From positions 60,944,713 through 61,008,712 of the forward strand of contig CM069871.1 of NCBI GenBank assembly GCA_036172665.1: a stretch of DNA of 64,000 nucleotides. The letters are read 5' to 3'. The position numbers and the translations under genes were made by a program. Of this stretch, positions 43,208 to 55,690 are shown piece by piece. The DNA comes from Prosopocoilus inquinatus. Lineage: Eukaryota > Arthropoda > Insecta > Coleoptera > Lucanidae. The notes beneath the pieces are model-generated. The model was given only the letters and a program-made list of their open reading frames with translations. It had not been told where the DNA came from and ran no database searches. Numbering within the stretch: the first letter of the stretch is position 1; each line of letters starts with the position of its first letter.

Positions 43208-43342
43208 CTTCGTTGCCGTTTCCCAGTGTTCTTGGTTGACTTGCGAGTCGGACCATTCTGGAAACGGAAAGGTGGGGTAAGGGGGCGTTTCTTCCGGTAA
43301 TTGCTCCAAGTTGCCACCATTCGTGGACGTATTAGCTTTCAT
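43208..43342 (-). CDS. ADGB: Androglobin exon 1 with start codon
   Basis: 135 bp, 45 codons. The ATG at 43342 is chosen because it opens the frame containing PTFPFPEWSDSQVNQEHWET, which matches the FPLWPEW...IN.EKWDA motif at the start of androglobin; the leader before PEW is shorter than in vertebrates. The donor AAG/GTTGCA at 43207 is weaker than consensus. Intron 1 is 61 bp (43147-43207). A 5' UTR exon further upstream is possible. Confidence 0.82.
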
Positions 43343-44481
43343 AATTCTGTCACGTTGAGGAAAAATGTGGTAACTAGGATTTCTATTTCAAAAAATAATG
43401 CCTGTGTGCAGTTCGTGGCAAAACTTTTTTATGTCATGATTTCGCACCGTTTTTTTATCCCCAGGAAGCAACTGTTTGGCTCGAAAATATCGAAAAATAA
43501 AAAAAAAATGTAAAAATGAATTTCCCTGCATTCTGCATTCGCTCCAATCTGCATTTCACCCAAATTTTATAATCAAACGAAGTCGTGGTTGAAACAAATA
43601 AATAAAAAAATCTCTTGCCACAATTATTATATATTAAGTTTATGTTCGTAGATACGTATCTCGACGGGTAAGTTGTCATTTTCAGTAAACATACACTCAA
43701 AAGTTAAAAAGGAAACCATTGATAGAATCTGTGGTTTGTTTGTTTGAACGTCAAGTTATTTTCATTGAAGAATTAATGTTCTTTCTTAATCTTAATGGCT
43801 ATAAGTATTTATAAGTAATTTAGATTTATTATTATATTGTAACAAGCGTCCGTGATATATGAAAATTCCCATATGTGATTCATCGCTAACATTAGATGAT
43901 GACGCACGTAACCGAGGGCAGCTCCGCGAACTTTGGCGGAATCGCCTCCATCATCACGCTAAAGAACGCCTCGAATTCTGGAAAGCTCCTAGAAAAGCTC
44001 CGGTGTCTGCAATCTTCCTGTTGGTCAAGTTACAGTGGTAATTAAGTACTGGGACGAATGATTTCGCTGCCGCCGGCAGCTGCAATTGGGCGGTAAAGGG
44101 TCTCTTAAACCAACGCGGCGAAAATTCGTTAATAGGGCGTCCCTCAATTTCTTGGCAACCGCGGAAAAAATTAAGAAAACGCGGTTACGTCCAAAATATA
44201 TCAACATAAAATTTTATTTAAAAAAAGAAAACAAAGGAAAATTGCGTCTAAAATAAAAAAACAGCAAAGGTTAACAAACAATTCGGATCCGAAAACTCTT
44301 TCTTAATCTACGTTAAAGTTGACGAAACCCAAACAATTCAAAAGCCTGTAACATTGTAATTTTACACAAATCTTCTTGACCAAAATACGCCTAGCGTATA
44401 GGCCACAATTTTCTCATCTTTGCCGAAATTATCAGAAAAAAAGGTTTCGGAACTTGATTCTTCAGAGTGGGGTTCGTCGCT
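43343..44481. other. Upstream region of androglobin
   Basis: No clear core promoter could be picked out. About 43890-44200 is GC-richer and shares a diverged block with 34862-34930. Open stretches on both strands show no domain. Confidence 0.5.
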
Positions 44482-46383
44482 CTGTACAGGGTGGATTAAA
44501 TTCGATGTCTCTTATGGGCATCTCCGTAACTATAAGTGATAGAAAAAAACTAGTGGCCAAGTCTCTATCTCTTTTTTGGAGATTAAGTCAAAAGTGTAAA
44601 CAAAAATTGGCTATCTTCTTTTGTTTTCAAGTTATGGCCAAAAATTGACATTTTCGACTTTTCGTTTTTCGGTCATATCGCGTTTATTTCTAGAGATATT
44701 AAAAAACTGCTTTAACATTATTAGGACACTTTTTGGAATACAATTCAGTGGTGTAGTTACTTTTTTAATATTTACTTAAATTTCCAAGTTATAACATAAA
44801 GTTATATTTTTCTAAACAGAAATTATAGTAGGCAATGCCCTCATTAAATAGAGATTTTTTTTCTGTTTTCAAAAATATATACTTTGTTAGGTTTATTTCT
44901 TATAATTAATAGGTAAAATGCCATTTTTGTTATTAGCCTTGCGTAAATATCCTAGTCTCAGTAGGCTGGGTTCAATACGGAGCCGATTTTTTATTTTATT
45001 AAATTTTAACGAGCTTTCAAATATTTTCAAAGTTTTGGGTGCGTAAATAATTTCGTATTCGCGTTAATTTAGAAATTTCCGTTTTATCGTTTTGAGCGAC
45101 CGTTCTGATAAGAGTTCCTGTCTGACTTTCTATTGAAAATGAGTTTATCATTCAATTTATAGAAAAATTGTTTTCAATCTTTAAACAGTCCAAATTGCTC
45201 GAATACTCAACGTTTCACTATCGGTTTATAGCTTCGTTAGGAAGAAACGTTGAACGTTCCTGTAATTTTCACAATGTCTTTTTAAAATTGAAAACAATTT
45301 TTATACAATTTCCATCGGACAAGAAACGACTTCAATAAAAAAAATTGTAATTGAAGTCGACTCTTGTTCGATAAAATATGTGAGAGAAAATAAGTTTTTA
45401 AACTTTAAAACGGACACTGTGAAATCGCAAGAACACTCTACGTTTCGCTATCGCTACATTGTTCCGTCAGGAGTGAAAAAATGTAAATAAACAAGTTATC
45501 AAGAGAAGCGAAAAGACAACATGATTTTACACTAAAATACAAGTTGTTCGGATATACATAAAGGTAATAATAACTAAATTAGAACTAAATTAAGCTTTCT
45601 TTTTTTTGTTTCTCTTGAGTTATATTTTATTAAAAACACGAAAAACAAAAACAAACACGCAAATAGTAAAATATAAACAAAATCGGACATGTATTAAACT
45701 AAATTTGCGTGCATTCATATTTAATAAAAACAAAAAAAGCTTTTGCCAGATCGGTCGCGATGGGTGCTACATTTCTCAAACGAAATTTTGTAAAATAAAG
45801 TGCATGTGAAATTTTTTAAGCGGCCAAAACTGTCTAAAGGTTTGAAAGTTCGTTAATATTTAATAAAAACAAAAAAAAATTGTCGGCACTGCATTGAAGC
45901 CAGCCTACTGAGAATAGGATATGCAAGGCTAATAACAAAAATGGCATTTTACCTATTAATTATAAGAAATAAACCCAACAAAGTATATATTTTTGAAAAC
46001 AGAAAAAAAATCTCTATTTAATGAGGGCATTGCCTACTATAATTTCTATTTAGAAAAATATAACTTTATGTTATAACTTGAAAATTTAAGTAAATATTAA
46101 AAAAGTAACTACACCACTGAATTGTATTCCAAAAAGTGTCCTAATAATGATCAAACAGTTTTCTAATATCTCTAAAAATAAACGAGATATGACCGAAAAA
46201 CGAAAAGTCGAAAATGTCAATTTTTGGCCATAACTTGAAAACAAAAGAAGATAGTCAATTTTTGTTTACGGTTTTGACTTAATCTCCAAAAAAGAGATCG
46301 AGACTTGGCCACTACTTTTTTTCTATCTGTTATAGTTATGGAGATGCCCATAAGAGACATCGAAATTAATCCACCCTGTACAG
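44482..46383. mobile_element. Inverted-repeat element with ~490-bp arms, 1.9 kb
   Basis: Arms 44482-44968 and 45893-46383 are inverted copies (ends CTGTACAGGGTGGATTAA) with scattered mismatches. The centre (44969-45892) holds Penelope-derived sequence. No transposase. CAGGGTG-type ends are frequent in insect DNA transposons, but the superfamily is not decided here. Confidence 0.75.
45204..45560 (-). repeat. Penelope pseudo-LTR remnants with decayed hammerhead motifs
   Basis: Two remnants, about 45204-45256 and 45415-45560, resemble the 1719 pseudo-LTR (GAGTGAAAAAATGTAAATAA, GACAACATGATTTTACACTA). Minus-strand hammerhead boxes are partly kept: near 45434-45475 CACUC-CUGACGG...AUAGC-GAAACGU-AGAGUG, and near 45204-45242 CUAACGA-AGCUAU...AUAGUGAAACGUUGAGU. 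Each has core or stem changes that should abolish cleavage. Confidence 0.65.
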
Positions 46384-48393
46384 TTCAGTGTGAAATTTTC
46401 CTCGATCTTGGTTTCGTACCGCCTTCGTGTTATTTGCGGCACAATATAATTAAGTTTTCGTAATTTCGCGAAACTGCTGATAGCTGCAAAAGTTTCAAGG
46501 AGGGCTCTTGTTTAATTGCCGTCGAAATTAATCCCGAAGGGTATAGTCGCTCGAAGGACACCATTTTACTCACTTGTTTCGAGAAAAGTCCTTGGACAAC
46601 TTAACAACACGAGACCACCGGGCCAGAATTTCCGCAAGCTGTTCTGAAAGGGAAATCCTTTTCTTACCTAAGGGAAAGAAAACTACTGACCAAAAACCCG
46701 AACGGTAGCGGTGAGCCAATCTGAACATTTATTTTGTTTTGCCTCGAGCTCCAATCTTTTCTTTTGGAATTATCGGCCAACGATGACACAAATTTAAATC
46801 GTCACATTTTTATTCGCCTTCACTTGTACCTACTTCACTGATTTATTTAATTAAGTTTTAATTAGTCTTCATAATTTTGTTAATACATATTTTTTGCCTG
46901 ATTATTAAACCTTTAATACTATTTAATTATATTGTTATATAATTTGAATTTATCTCAAAGGAATTGAGTTTTGTTGAGGACAATGTGAACTGAAGTAAAG
47001 CTGTACTACGGTATATATATTTTTTTTGCCGTGTCTTCTTCATTTCCATTCACTTTAAATATTTTTTCTTGCTATATTATTTACACAATTACCATACATT
47101 TTGTAGTTTACTTGAACTACTCATTAAATGTACTTTATTACACAGGTGTCTATTCTTTTTGTTTCGTTGTATAATATGCTACATTTTTTTTTAAACCAGA
47201 GTCAGAAACATTTTTCCTGAATATTTTCCAACTTCATTTATTATTTACTGCCAATTGTTTCCAATTTTGGGTTGGTCAATTAACTTTTAATAATAAAAGT
47301 AAAATTGGTGGCGCCCATAAAAATAAATAAATAAAGATCACGTCCCTTCATAATAAAACATCGGCAGAATCGTGGCAACGGGGGCAAGCGATTATATCAA
47401 GTGATACAAAGAACACAAGGCATATTACGAATAACGCAATGCGCAATAAACAAAAATTCCATATAAAAAGTGAGCGTAAAAATTTGTACAGCAGTCGAAC
47501 ACAGCTTGACTCCGGTGTGCATTAGTGTCAGCCGACTCGAAGAAGGGAGCCGGTCAGGACCATCCCAGCCACCAAGGACGCTGTTCTCGAGATCACCATC
47601 ATCCTGAGGTCGATTGAAGGACGTCTCTCTCCCACTCCCTGTCAACTCCCAGCCAGAAGCTGCCAACTTCAAACCCTGTCAATCAAGGTCCCGGTGAGCC
47701 GAACCAGCCAGCCCAGCTGAAGCCATTACCGCACTCTTGCTTGCCGCATTAAGGGCATTAAGGACACACCGCTTCATCCAGGACCACAAGATCGAGTGTA
47801 GTCTTCCGCGACCGACAGCACAAACGTCGCATTAGTATTCATAACAAAAGCTTACGTAGGTTTCGATCCTAACCAACTACGCAAAAACGTTTTATCCGAG
47901 CCCTTAAGTTACGGACTCAATTAAATTATTACCGAATATAAACAAAAGGTACGGGAAAAAGGAAAAGTCCGGCCTTGTATTTGATATGGGTGTCACGTCG
48001 GCCTAAACGGCAAGTCTCCGACTTGGAAACTTGGCTCCACATATCCTCTCCATGTCCGGCGTCTGACGGTAAACGGAGACAATACGAACTCATTACTCCC
48101 TCGAAGGGCTGGGAGTCCATCCGAAAACGATCACTGGAGAAATTTGTCCTTCCCGCTCCAGGAAATACATAAATATAAAACATAAATACGTGTCTCAAAA
48201 CCTCTGTCTTTAATGTGTTGGCTAGATTTTTTTTGTTTAAATGTTATAGACAAACAATATTATCTGAGGACGGAGTTACAATAAACATTCACCGTATGCT
48301 AGTGCACGGTAGCATTCTCTGGCAACACCCCGGATCGCGTCCCGGACAATATTCTGCTACCAGAATACCTCCGCCTAATTCATGACTCATGAC
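46384..48393. other. Unassigned sequence, possible LTR-element leader
   Basis: A TGGTGGCGCCC word at 47306 resembles a retroelement primer-binding start, and the following 47480-48180 is GC-richer, but no LTR pair or Gag/Pol is visible. 48270-48393 is one half of a repeat whose relative is in inverted orientation at 55960-56200. Confidence 0.35.
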
Positions 48394-50575
48394 TAGAGAC
48401 CGGATTTATAAGTTTTTACAAGTTTTTTACTCTAACATACCTAAACTTGGCGTTTTGTATTTATATGTTTGTTGATTAGAGAAGCCCAAAAATGGTAGTT
48501 TTATTTCGCATATAACTTAATATTTTAGACTTTTAGCGCATATTTATTTATTTATCCATATATTGATATAAATAACATTATAATTCCATATACGGTCAAT
48601 ATTCAAGTCTGCAGCTTTTCCAAGAAGTAATTTATTCTCCTCAACGTCTGGCCACTTTATTTTACGATTTCCCGGAATGTGATTTTCTGGGAATCTGTAA
48701 CGACTTGCACTTGCATTTTGCACTTATGTTTTGCATTTCAGTTTGAGATAAGAACTCCGTGAATGTGTGTGACTAGTGACTAGTGTATTTATCAACGCGA
48801 ATTAGTTGTTATTTTCTTATTTAATTTAAAGACGAAATAAATTCAGTGCTTATCTTTTCAAAATGCCGAAAGTAGCATCCTCTCGATCCGAGCTATTGAA
48901 AAAATGGATTAAAGCATCTAAACATCTAACTACAGATGGAAAAGTTATTTTTTGCAATGCATGCTCAAAACAGGTAGATACCTTACAAATTCTCTTAAAA
49001 ATCACATTTTCATTTTGACAATATTTTAAGGTGTCGTCAGACCAAAAGTACCAGATTGATCAACATTTGGCTACAAACCTCCATAAGGAGTCGGAGAAAA
49101 GATGTGTGTCTAACTTTAAGCAGTCTTTTATTTCTTCAACAGCCAGTAACTCACAGGGCAGTGACACAGGAAATGAATTCTTTTCAGACTTGTGCAGTGC
49201 TATGGCAGAGTCAAACATTCCTTGGCATAAACTTGAACAAGCAAGTTTTCGAACTTTTTTGGAAAAATATTGCAATCGTCATATTCCAAATGAATCGACT
49301 TTGCGGAAAAACTATCTAAGTATATGCTACCAGCAACGGATGAAGAAAATAAGAGAGAAGCTTAGCGACAACAATATTTATATAGTAGTTGATGAAACGA
49401 CAGATGCCTGCGGTCGTTATGTAGCAAATATGTTAGCAGGAGTATTAAGCAACACAGTTGCACCAATATCTTATTTGGTAAATAGTGCAGTTTTGGAAAA
49501 AACAAATCATTCAACGATCGCACGTTTTATTAACGACAGCTTGACACTTTTATATGCACCTAATCAAGTTAAATCGGAAAATATATTACTAATGGTGTCT
49601 GATGCAGCAGCCTACATGATAAAAGCAGGACAGGCTTTACAGGTGTTTTACCCAAATCTGATGCACTTCACTTGTATGGCTCACACAATGAATAGGCTCG
49701 CTGAATTGGTGCGACCAGAATACCCAACAGTAAATAAGTTGATCAATAACGGAAAAAAGGCGTTTCTTAAAGCCCCACTGCGTATACAACACTATAAAGA
49801 ATTAGCTGCTGACCTGCCATTACCACCAGAACCAATAATTACGAGATGGGGTACGTGGCTTGAAGCAGCAAATTTTTACGCAGATAACTTTAAACAATTA
49901 AAGGAAATTTTCTTAGAATTGGATGATTCCAATTCAGCGGCTTTAAGAATTTGTAAGGAATGCATGTCGAACACAAACATCGGGAATCAATTAGCATTCA
50001 TTAAAACTCATTTTTCGGTTTTAATATTCACCATTAAAAAGTTGGAATCATCCCAGACGGCTCTATTAGATTCTTTTGAAGTGGTCGATGATGCAATTGA
50101 AAGTGTAAAATCAATTCCAGGGGAGATAGGAGAGAAGTTAATGGCAAAATTAGGCAAGGTTCTATTACGTAATCCTGACTACAATAAAATGAGGAAAATC
50201 TGTTTAGTTTTAAAAGGTCAAAGTGAAGAGGATTTGGACATGGACCCCAAAGATGTAGCATCCATGAAATTTGCGCCCATTACTTCATGCGATGTCGAGC
50301 GTTCGTTTTCCTCTTATAAAAATATTTTGACAGACAGACGACAAAATTTTACCCCAAATAATTTAAATCAACTGTTGATTATATTTTGTAATCCTACTAC
50401 TTAAGTGTTAAGTGTTAAAATTACTTATATGAAACAATTTATGTTTTTATTATTCTAAAGTATGTATAAGTAAAATAAAATTTTTATCGCATATAATATC
50501 CATATTTTGATCCATTTTAATCGCATAAAAAAAACTTATTTTCCACTTTTTTAGCACATATAAATCCGGACTTTA
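48394..50575 (+). mobile_element. hAT element copy A, 2182 bp
   Basis: Target duplication CTCATGAC (48386-48393, 50576-50583). Inverted ends TA(G/A)AG(A/T)CCGGATTTATA. Nearly identical to copy B (60543-62718) in the opposite orientation. Carries a two-exon transposase gene with no visible lesion. Confidence 0.93.
48863..50404 (+). CDS. hAT transposase A, two exons, 494 aa
   Basis: Exon 1 is 48863-48973 (37 codons, MPKVASSRSELLKKWIKASK), exon 2 is 49031-50404. The 57-bp intron (GTAGAT...TTTTAAG) splits the BED-type zinc finger: FCNACSKQ on one side, IDQHLATNLHK on the other. Catalytic landmarks: IYIVVDETTDACGRY (first Asp), LMVSDAAAYMIKAG (second Asp), HFTCMAHTMNRLAELV, ITRWGTWLEA, and the C-terminal SCDVERSFSSYKNILTDRRQ with the Glu. 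All are in one open frame after splicing. The splice is inferred from frame, zinc-finger continuity and GT-AG; without it exon 2 would start at a non-ATG codon. Confidence 0.88.
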
Positions 50576-50583
50576 CTCATGAC

Positions 50584-52252
50584 CCTCAAACCGTATTGCC
50601 AATCGTGAGAATGTACCGCCCTAACACTTCTGCCAGAACATACCATCTCAGGTCATACACCCTATGAACTATATCATGCCCGGCAACACACCGCGGCCAC
50701 CCCGTATATCACCAGGCCCAACCGTGGCCCCGTTTACCGACACGTTTCGCCTTCCGCGAAGCTCCTGGGAGACTGTCGTGTCTGCCGTTTCTTTTCAGCC
50801 AAGACTAAACACGCCCCCATATCATATTACCAAACTAATAACGTAAACAAATATGCTAGTGCTTCAGAGATACCTCGAGAATGCATAAACTTTTTTAAAT
50901 TCTAAACTTGTAAAATAAATAACTACAACAAATGAAAAACTGACCTATCACAAACGAATCCAGTCCCTTTCTTTTGAAACCTTGCTTGGTTTACAACTTG
51001 TTTCAGCAATTTATTCCGATAAAAGCAATAAACCGCAATAGAACTTTTTAGTTACGTTTAGAAGAACTCGGTCGCGGTCTTATTGTATACGAATATGAAA
51101 CCGACTTGCGGACGTCGGCAAGTTTATTTGAATTTTCAACATACGATAAGTAAGAACGTTTATTTACGCACCTCTTTGGAATAGACAATAACAATTATGT
51201 TAAAAGCGAGCATCTAATCTTCGTTAGATTTTAGCTAAAGTAATTAAACATCTTCGTACGCTAGTTTTGTAACTGCGTTGAAAATGCGTGAAATTATTTT
51301 TCAATTATCGCAGTAATAGCTGCAAAATGAGTATTGGAAGAGCAGAGATTATTCCTATTGCAAAAACGGAAAACTAGAATTGGTACGATGAAAAATTTAA
51401 ATAAATTGGAATTGCCTGGACACACAACAATGTATGGGTTCAAAATAAGTGATTAAATAACTTCGCTAGTTCTCAATCGAACTATTTTATTAATTGTTTA
51501 CATTCCCACACAAAACACATGTTTTTATAAGGACAATGTTGAACCTGAATTTCTGCGTGAGCTCAGACCAATGAAGACATAAAAAACTCTCGTCTAGTGC
51601 AGACGCTTATTTCTTTATTGATTAGAAATTTTAATAAAGAAACAAATTTATTTTTGCTGTACAAATACAATAACTTTAGTAATCAACATTGTAAATTGGC
51701 AATTTACAAATTAATATTGTGTAAGAATTTCCTCTTTTTCGATCGCCTTTAAATTCATTCTTTTAAATGTAATTGTTAAAGTACGGATTAGCGCAAAACT
51801 AATCGTCAATTAATGCAATACGCACAGAATATTTTAAACTATTAAGAGCTTACTTAGTTACAAAATTTATCTGCTTTTAATATTAACAAAAAACACGATA
51901 CTTGACCCGCCTTAAGTACAATATCTGTGCATTAGGTCACAGTCTGCATTTTTATGACTTTTTATGGCCCCAAACGTCGGAGAACAGTTGAAAACCAAGC
52001 TCCGCGGGAATATTTAAGCTGCATTCAGTGACCCTCAAACAATTTCTATGAAAAAGTAAAATAATTTTTATCTGCGTTATTATTGCTATCGGACCAATTG
52101 TGTATAACAAATTTTGCTTCTTTTCTTGATCACTATTTGTGGTTTCAATTAAAGACATTGTTTTAGAGACACGCTGAATTACGCCAGGGGCAAAACGTCT
52201 ATTGGTACAGCGCACCAGAGAATAAAAGCCTAACGGGGAAACAAAAATGTCG
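50584..52252. other. Unassigned sequence outside the large inverted repeat
   Basis: The first ~110 bp (GAACATACCATCTCAGGTCA, ATCATGCCCGGCAACA) completes the repeat begun at 48270, showing that hAT copy A split it. The rest is AT-rich with no recognised feature. Confidence 0.55.
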
Positions 52253-54596
52253 TAAAATACGAATCGGAGTAGCGAACAACGATTACACTCACCTGATGAG
52301 ATCGGGCAACAAGCTGGTTAAGGCACGTGAAACCTCTGCTTACCTTAGGTCAACCAGTCAGAGTCGGGCAAAGGCCGTGAGGTACATTTCACCCCCAGGG
52401 GAAATATTTCTTCGACACAATGAAAATACGCACAAAACACAAGAAGTTTACCCGGACTCTATACCGAAAATGGAGTGTTGCTAACTCGATTCGAGGCGTG
52501 CGGAGATGGGGAGAAGAGGAACAAACATAAAGAGAGAAGGAACGAGAATGAATAGCCAATCCAACGAATGATAATCCACGTGTGACGTTAAATGTCAGAG
52601 GTAATGGGAGCGTCCTCGAAACAAGCAGAATGGGTTGTAAACTCATTCGGACCAAGTTAACAAAAAAATAGACTAACGGACGCCTCCCGCCGGAGAAAAA
52701 AATATAATTTAATTCGCTTGAATTTGACGAAAATAAAACGAGCGCATTTCTGCGTAAAAGTTACAACGAAGAAATCTGTGATGTAGAAAAACATTTAATT
52801 GGATAAAATTCCGGGCAATTGATCCCCAATAAAAAAGAAATAACGCGTAGAATCGAACGAGTTTAATACGAAAAAAAAAACTCTGGCGCAGTCCGATTAT
52901 TCGGAAAGCGAGCCGCAGATTCTATTAAAAGACAATAATACCGGACGATTTATTATACAGTGTCGCAAAAATTCGAAGAATTTTTAAACTGTAACAATAC
53001 ACACACGAGGTCCGTTGGTCTCCAACAATCTGTACAACCAAACTCCGAGGAAAGCATTGAGTGAAGTTGGGTCCGGTCTTTCGTAGTTTAGTTTAAGTCA
53101 GTCCATACAATGTATCAGTGATCAGTATTGCTCTGTGTAACTCTCGACCTTTACCAGACCATATAAGTCAAAATGTTTATTGATTAACACAATAAATAAT
53201 GTATTTCATATTCTATCCGGCCAGCCCTAAACCAAACCGAACCATATTTACTATTTCTAACTCCAATCTGTAATTAGTCATTACTTGTGTTCGTTAGACT
53301 TTCAACTTGAGCTGTCTATATCAATATATTTTTCTTAAAAAAAATGAAATCTGATTATATGTTACAAAGGTATGTTTCTCCTATTACTTAAATAATATCT
53401 GTGTTTGTGTAAAATAACTACCGAAATGTCGCCACGTAATAATACAAATAATAACAAAAATCGGATTTATTTTTTCAAACTACTGAAGTGAAGTCCAAAG
53501 ATACAAGAGTCAATTGGTGCTTGTTTCACGAAAACCCAAAAGCGGTTTTATCTCAGCCGATGTTATCTCTTTGATACGTATGTGATAAAAATAAAAACGA
53601 AACTTGCAAGAGATATTTATAAACTATAAACGCAAAAAGCTTGATCAAAATTATTTTAATCGTTCTTTCGGAAATTTGTTTTATGTAGGTATGTGTCGAC
53701 TTCGGAACGACATTTAAAGGATTAGAAATCTATTTATAGTGAAATAGTACGAAATAAAAAAAATACTTTCTTGAATTATTACTATGGATGAATATTCTTA
53801 TCGCTCTTATTTTTTAAGTTATATCCGCATACAAATTTATACAGTCGCAAGGTCCTCTAAAATTATAAAATTCGGAGAATTTGGTTCAGTAAAAAGTAAA
53901 TTATGATTTTCATCCGATTCAACTGCGAATTGTTACCTAAAAATGTGGCTATTTCTCATTATAAATTTATTGATTAATCCCTCAATACTTAGTTTACAGC
54001 TTAAGGCGTGACATCTCGCGCGGTTGGAGTTGTTAACGTTTTTCTGTTAAACAGATAAAACAGCGACATCCTACGATCGCTCGTTTTACTCAAACGAAAG
54101 AAAAAAACATTTGGCGGCGTGTTTATTTCATTTTGTTTCTTTCGCTCTTCAAACAGATCAGATTGAATTGTTTATTTGCTTATTATGTGCGCGCCTCAGA
54201 TTATGGTCTGCTATTACAGGCGTACCGTTTGCATAACGGGCGAGTCGTTTGGACTGCGGTAGTTTCTCGATCTACTCTTCTGCTGATGAGGCTCTAATTA
54301 GGGCAAAAATAGCTATCCAGAGGAGCTTGAGGGCCCCACTGTAATTTTAGCTGACTTTCCACATGCTTTCAAATTGTTAACATTATTTTATGTGATGAAG
54401 AAGCGGAAAGAAATTAGTTTCGTCGCTGAGGTTAAAGCAGAGATTTCTTTATTTTCTTTTCCGTCATTACCTCTTCAACCTCTAAAATAATATGCTGCAG
54501 GAGAATGGAAATCCGACTTTTTGGAATCGAACAATCGATGAATATTTTGCTTCTTCGGAAGCAGTTACGAATCTTACTAACTGCGTCAATGTAAAA

Positions 54597-54735
54597 TGCG
54601 TTCAATAAAATCTGTTATCAAGAAGCCTCTGAACTTGCTTTTATTTTTTCGATGGCACGATGGAGCTTAGCGTGCCGCTAAGAAATAAAAGCAAGTTCAG
54701 AGTTTTCTTGATAACGCATTTTATAATAGACTAGA
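54597..54735. repeat. Hairpin, ~60-bp arms (partner 59105-59245)
   Basis: The left half GTTATCAAGAAGCCTCTGAA...TTGCTTTTATT is inverted in the right half (AATAAAAGCAAGTTCAGAG...CTTGATAACGC), with a short loop. The same hairpin is in the right arm. MITE-like, no coding content. Confidence 0.75.
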
Positions 54736-55345
54736 GGAATAATGACGTAAATTCTAAACTCGAGCGGACTGATGACTTATTTTGTCACGTTGTAGTTGTA
54801 TGTTTAAGAAATTTTGAGTTTTAGAAAATTTATTTATACATTCTCGATATACCTGTAAAGTATTAAACGATTTCTATTTAATAATGTATACTACTCCGTT
54901 ACTGATTTTCTTAACGACAACGTTATTCTTAGACTTAAGGATAAAATTCTGCTTAGGTAGATTTCCCTAACGTAGTTACTGACATGTACATCCTTTCTTG
55001 TATTGGGCAAGTACGAATAAATATTATTATTATAAGTAAGAGCATGTTTGTTTGGTTTGGTAATATGTTGCGGAGCTGTGTCTGACCTAGGCAGGCAAAG
55101 AAAGGGAAAAGATTGGGGCTGTCTCCCGTGGGTTAGTGCGAAGGATAAACGTATGCCGGAGGCATTAATGAGTGGGATTCGCGAATGTGGTTAAAATGTA
55201 CAGTGGATGTTTTCTCTCTGCGAAATATTAGCCTGGAGGAGGCAATGTTTTATTAAGCAGATCGTTCAATGGGCAACACGTTGGGCAACTTCTCGGCCAC
55301 ATATTCGTCAATATATATATCAGGACGCCACACACGTAGCAATAT

Positions 55346-55690
55346 CGTTACGAATTTGGGGATTCACAAATTATAGTCGTTAATTTACAGAACATTTTAA
55401 TTACAAACTGTTGCTTTACATAATTTAAAAACACAATAGCAATGAGCTGCAATACTTGTCTATCAAATAACATTTCTACAAAATGTACTTTTTGTTTATT
55501 CGAGGTGTGAAACCTTCGCTTGCTAACTTCTAACTGAACTAACTGGCGCGCTTATAGCTCAGCTTTTATAGTAGATCGCTGTAAGTCTCGAACGTGCTGG
55601 AACCATCGAGAAACTTCGATAACGTTCTGTGATGCAAGATGGGGTTACTAGTACAAAAAATAGATTTATATGCGCGTCACAGCTGTAACA
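55346..55690 (-). repeat. LTR-like segment in left arm
   Basis: On the minus strand TGTTACAGCTGTGA...TTCGTAACG; relative of the solo LTR at 32860-33120 (shared TTACAGAACA/ TTAACGACTATAATTTGTGA and AAGCGAAGG blocks). Contains CTATAAAAGCTGAG, a TATA-like box. The terminal base is mutated relative to the right arm. Confidence 0.7.

Noticed and set aside
47306..47316. TGGTGGCGCCC as a retroelement primer-binding site
   Set aside because: No LTR end can be defined beside it and no Gag/Pol follows; kept only as a remark.
52389..52655. An 88-codon open frame conserved in both arms of the large inverted repeat (also 63339-63605)
   Set aside because: No domain, Arg/Ser/Leu-rich composition of chance frames, and conservation is explained by the duplication itself.
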